A stretch of 6,916 nucleotides of DNA from Nitrospirae bacterium RBG_19FT_COMBO_42_15. GTDB lineage: Bacteria; Nitrospirota; CAKKRA01; 9FT-COMBO-42-15. The stretch covers positions 1-6,916 of the forward strand of contig MHEL01000108.1 in assembly GCA_001803815.1 (NCBI GenBank), given 5' to 3'. Position numbers and translations under genes: made by a program. The notes under the pieces are model-generated. The model was given only the letters and a program-made list of their open reading frames with translations, had not been told where the DNA came from and did no database searches. Positions 6,275-6,916 of this stretch are shown here, in pieces (position 1 is the stretch's first letter; each line of letters begins with the position of its first letter).

Positions 6275-6916
6275 GCAGCTGTTAATGCCCTTGATGCAAT
6301 ATCCTTTCTAAAGTGCATACCATCAAATTTAATCTTCTCTACAGCCTTATAAGCTGTTGCCACTGCCTCATTAATATCAATGCCAGATGCAGTAACGCCA
6401 AGGACCCTGCCGCCGGCAGTAACTATTTTGTCTTCCTTTTTTGCTGTCCCTGCATGAAATACCTTAACACCCTTTATCTCCTCTGCCTCATCAAGCCCCT
6501 GAATTACCCTTCCTTTTTCATAATTTCCCGGATAACCCTTTGATGCAATTACAATGCAAACTGAAGCCTCCTGTTTCCATTCAACATTGATATCAGATAA
6601 TCTATTATCTATTATTGCCTCCATTATCTCTATAATATCACTTTTTAACCTGAAAAGTATAGGCTGAGCCTCTGGATCGCCAAAACGGCAGTTAAACTCT
6701 AAGACATTCAGTTGATTATCATCAATCATCAATCCTGCATAAAGAACGCCTTTGTAGATTATCCCTTCTTTTTTAAGCCCATCAAGCAATGGTTTAAAGA
6801 CCGCATCTATAACCTTCTCTGCAAGCGCATCTGATACAACTGGCGCTGGTGAATAGGCGCCCATTCCGCCTGTATTCGGGCCTTTGTCATTATCAAATAC
6901 CCTTTTGTGATCCTGT
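6271..6916 (-). CDS. purD: Phosphoribosylamine-glycine ligase, PurD (C-terminal half, 5' end outside window)
   Basis: An ATP-grasp enzyme of de novo purine synthesis joining 5-phosphoribosylamine and glycine to give GAR, with ATP hydrolysis, in the cytoplasm. About 214 residues are present, half of a typical 420-430-residue PurD; the frame stays open to the right edge. The first residues read QDHKRVFDNDKGPNTGG and lead directly into MGAYSPAPVV, so the ATG at 6864 is an internal methionine and not the start. Further signatures are LEFNCRFGDPEAQPIL (the metal-binding E and N of the ATP-grasp core lie here), then GYPGNYEKG, VFHAGTA, TAGGRVLGVTA and the C-terminal FRKDIASRAL, all in the order expected of PurD. 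The C-terminus is normal in length even though its stop codon lies within the edge of a repeat element. purE follows in the same direction after 151 bp. Confidence 0.97.
   Translation of the reverse strand, partial: QDHKRVFDNDKGPNTGGMGAYSPAPVVSDALAEKVIDAVFKPLLDGLKKEGIIYKGVLYAGLMIDDNQLNVLEFNCRFGDPEAQPILFRLKSDIIEIMEAIIDNRLSDINVEWKQEASVCIVIASKGYPGNYEKGRVIQGLDEAEEIKGVKVFHAGTAKKEDKIVTAGGRVLGVTASGIDINEAVATAYKAVEKIKFDGMHFRKDIASRALTAA

Noticed and set aside
6271..6864. Reading purD as a complete short gene starting at the ATG at 6864
   Set aside because: The frame continues upstream to the window edge with conserved PurD residues (QDHKRVFDNDKGPNTGG), so this methionine is internal.

Overview
The window is a bacterial chromosomal segment with every supportable gene on the minus strand. 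In transcription order (high to low coordinates) these are the 3' half of purD, purE, a TsaC/Sua5-type tRNA-modification enzyme, a membrane sensor histidine kinase, an NtrC-type sigma-54 response regulator, and the 5' half of a large AddA/RecB-like UvrD-family helicase that runs off the left edge. The DNA is fairly AT-rich, codons end mostly in A/T, and gaps hold GC-rich repeats. An NtrC-type regulator paired with a HAMP kinase, plus dispersed palindromic repeats, fits a Gram-negative-type lineage such as Nitrospirota or one of the groups formerly called Deltaproteobacteria. That placement is an inference from style, not a phylogenetic result.

Region by region: 6271-6916 is the C-terminal half of PurD, open at the window edge. 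The 6120-6270 gap is mostly one 107-bp repeat element (6168-6274) whose end supplies the purD stop codon. 5613-6119 is purE. The 5374-5612 gap is dominated by a different composite repeat of 164 bp (5417-5580). 1851-5373 is a tight three-gene block: the Sua5/TsaC gene overlaps the kinase gene by ATGA, and the regulator follows the kinase after 26 bp. 1722-1850 is a short gap carrying a near-consensus sigma-70 promoter that reads into the helicase gene. No gap exceeds 300 bases. No tRNA, rRNA, CRISPR array, riboswitch or transposase was seen.

Function: PurD and PurE act in de novo IMP synthesis. The kinase and regulator form a complete two-component system in which the regulator should activate sigma-54 promoters; no convincing target site lies in the window. 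The Sua5/TsaC enzyme makes threonylcarbamoyl-AMP for the t6A modification of ANN-decoding tRNAs and appears translationally coupled to the kinase. The helicase probably belongs to a RecBCD/AddAB-type end-resection enzyme.

I found no previously undescribed system. The points most worth a second look are the two unrelated repeat elements flanking purE, the element reaching into the purD stop, the ATGA coupling of a t6A gene to a sensor kinase, and the strong promoter with a very short leader before the helicase.
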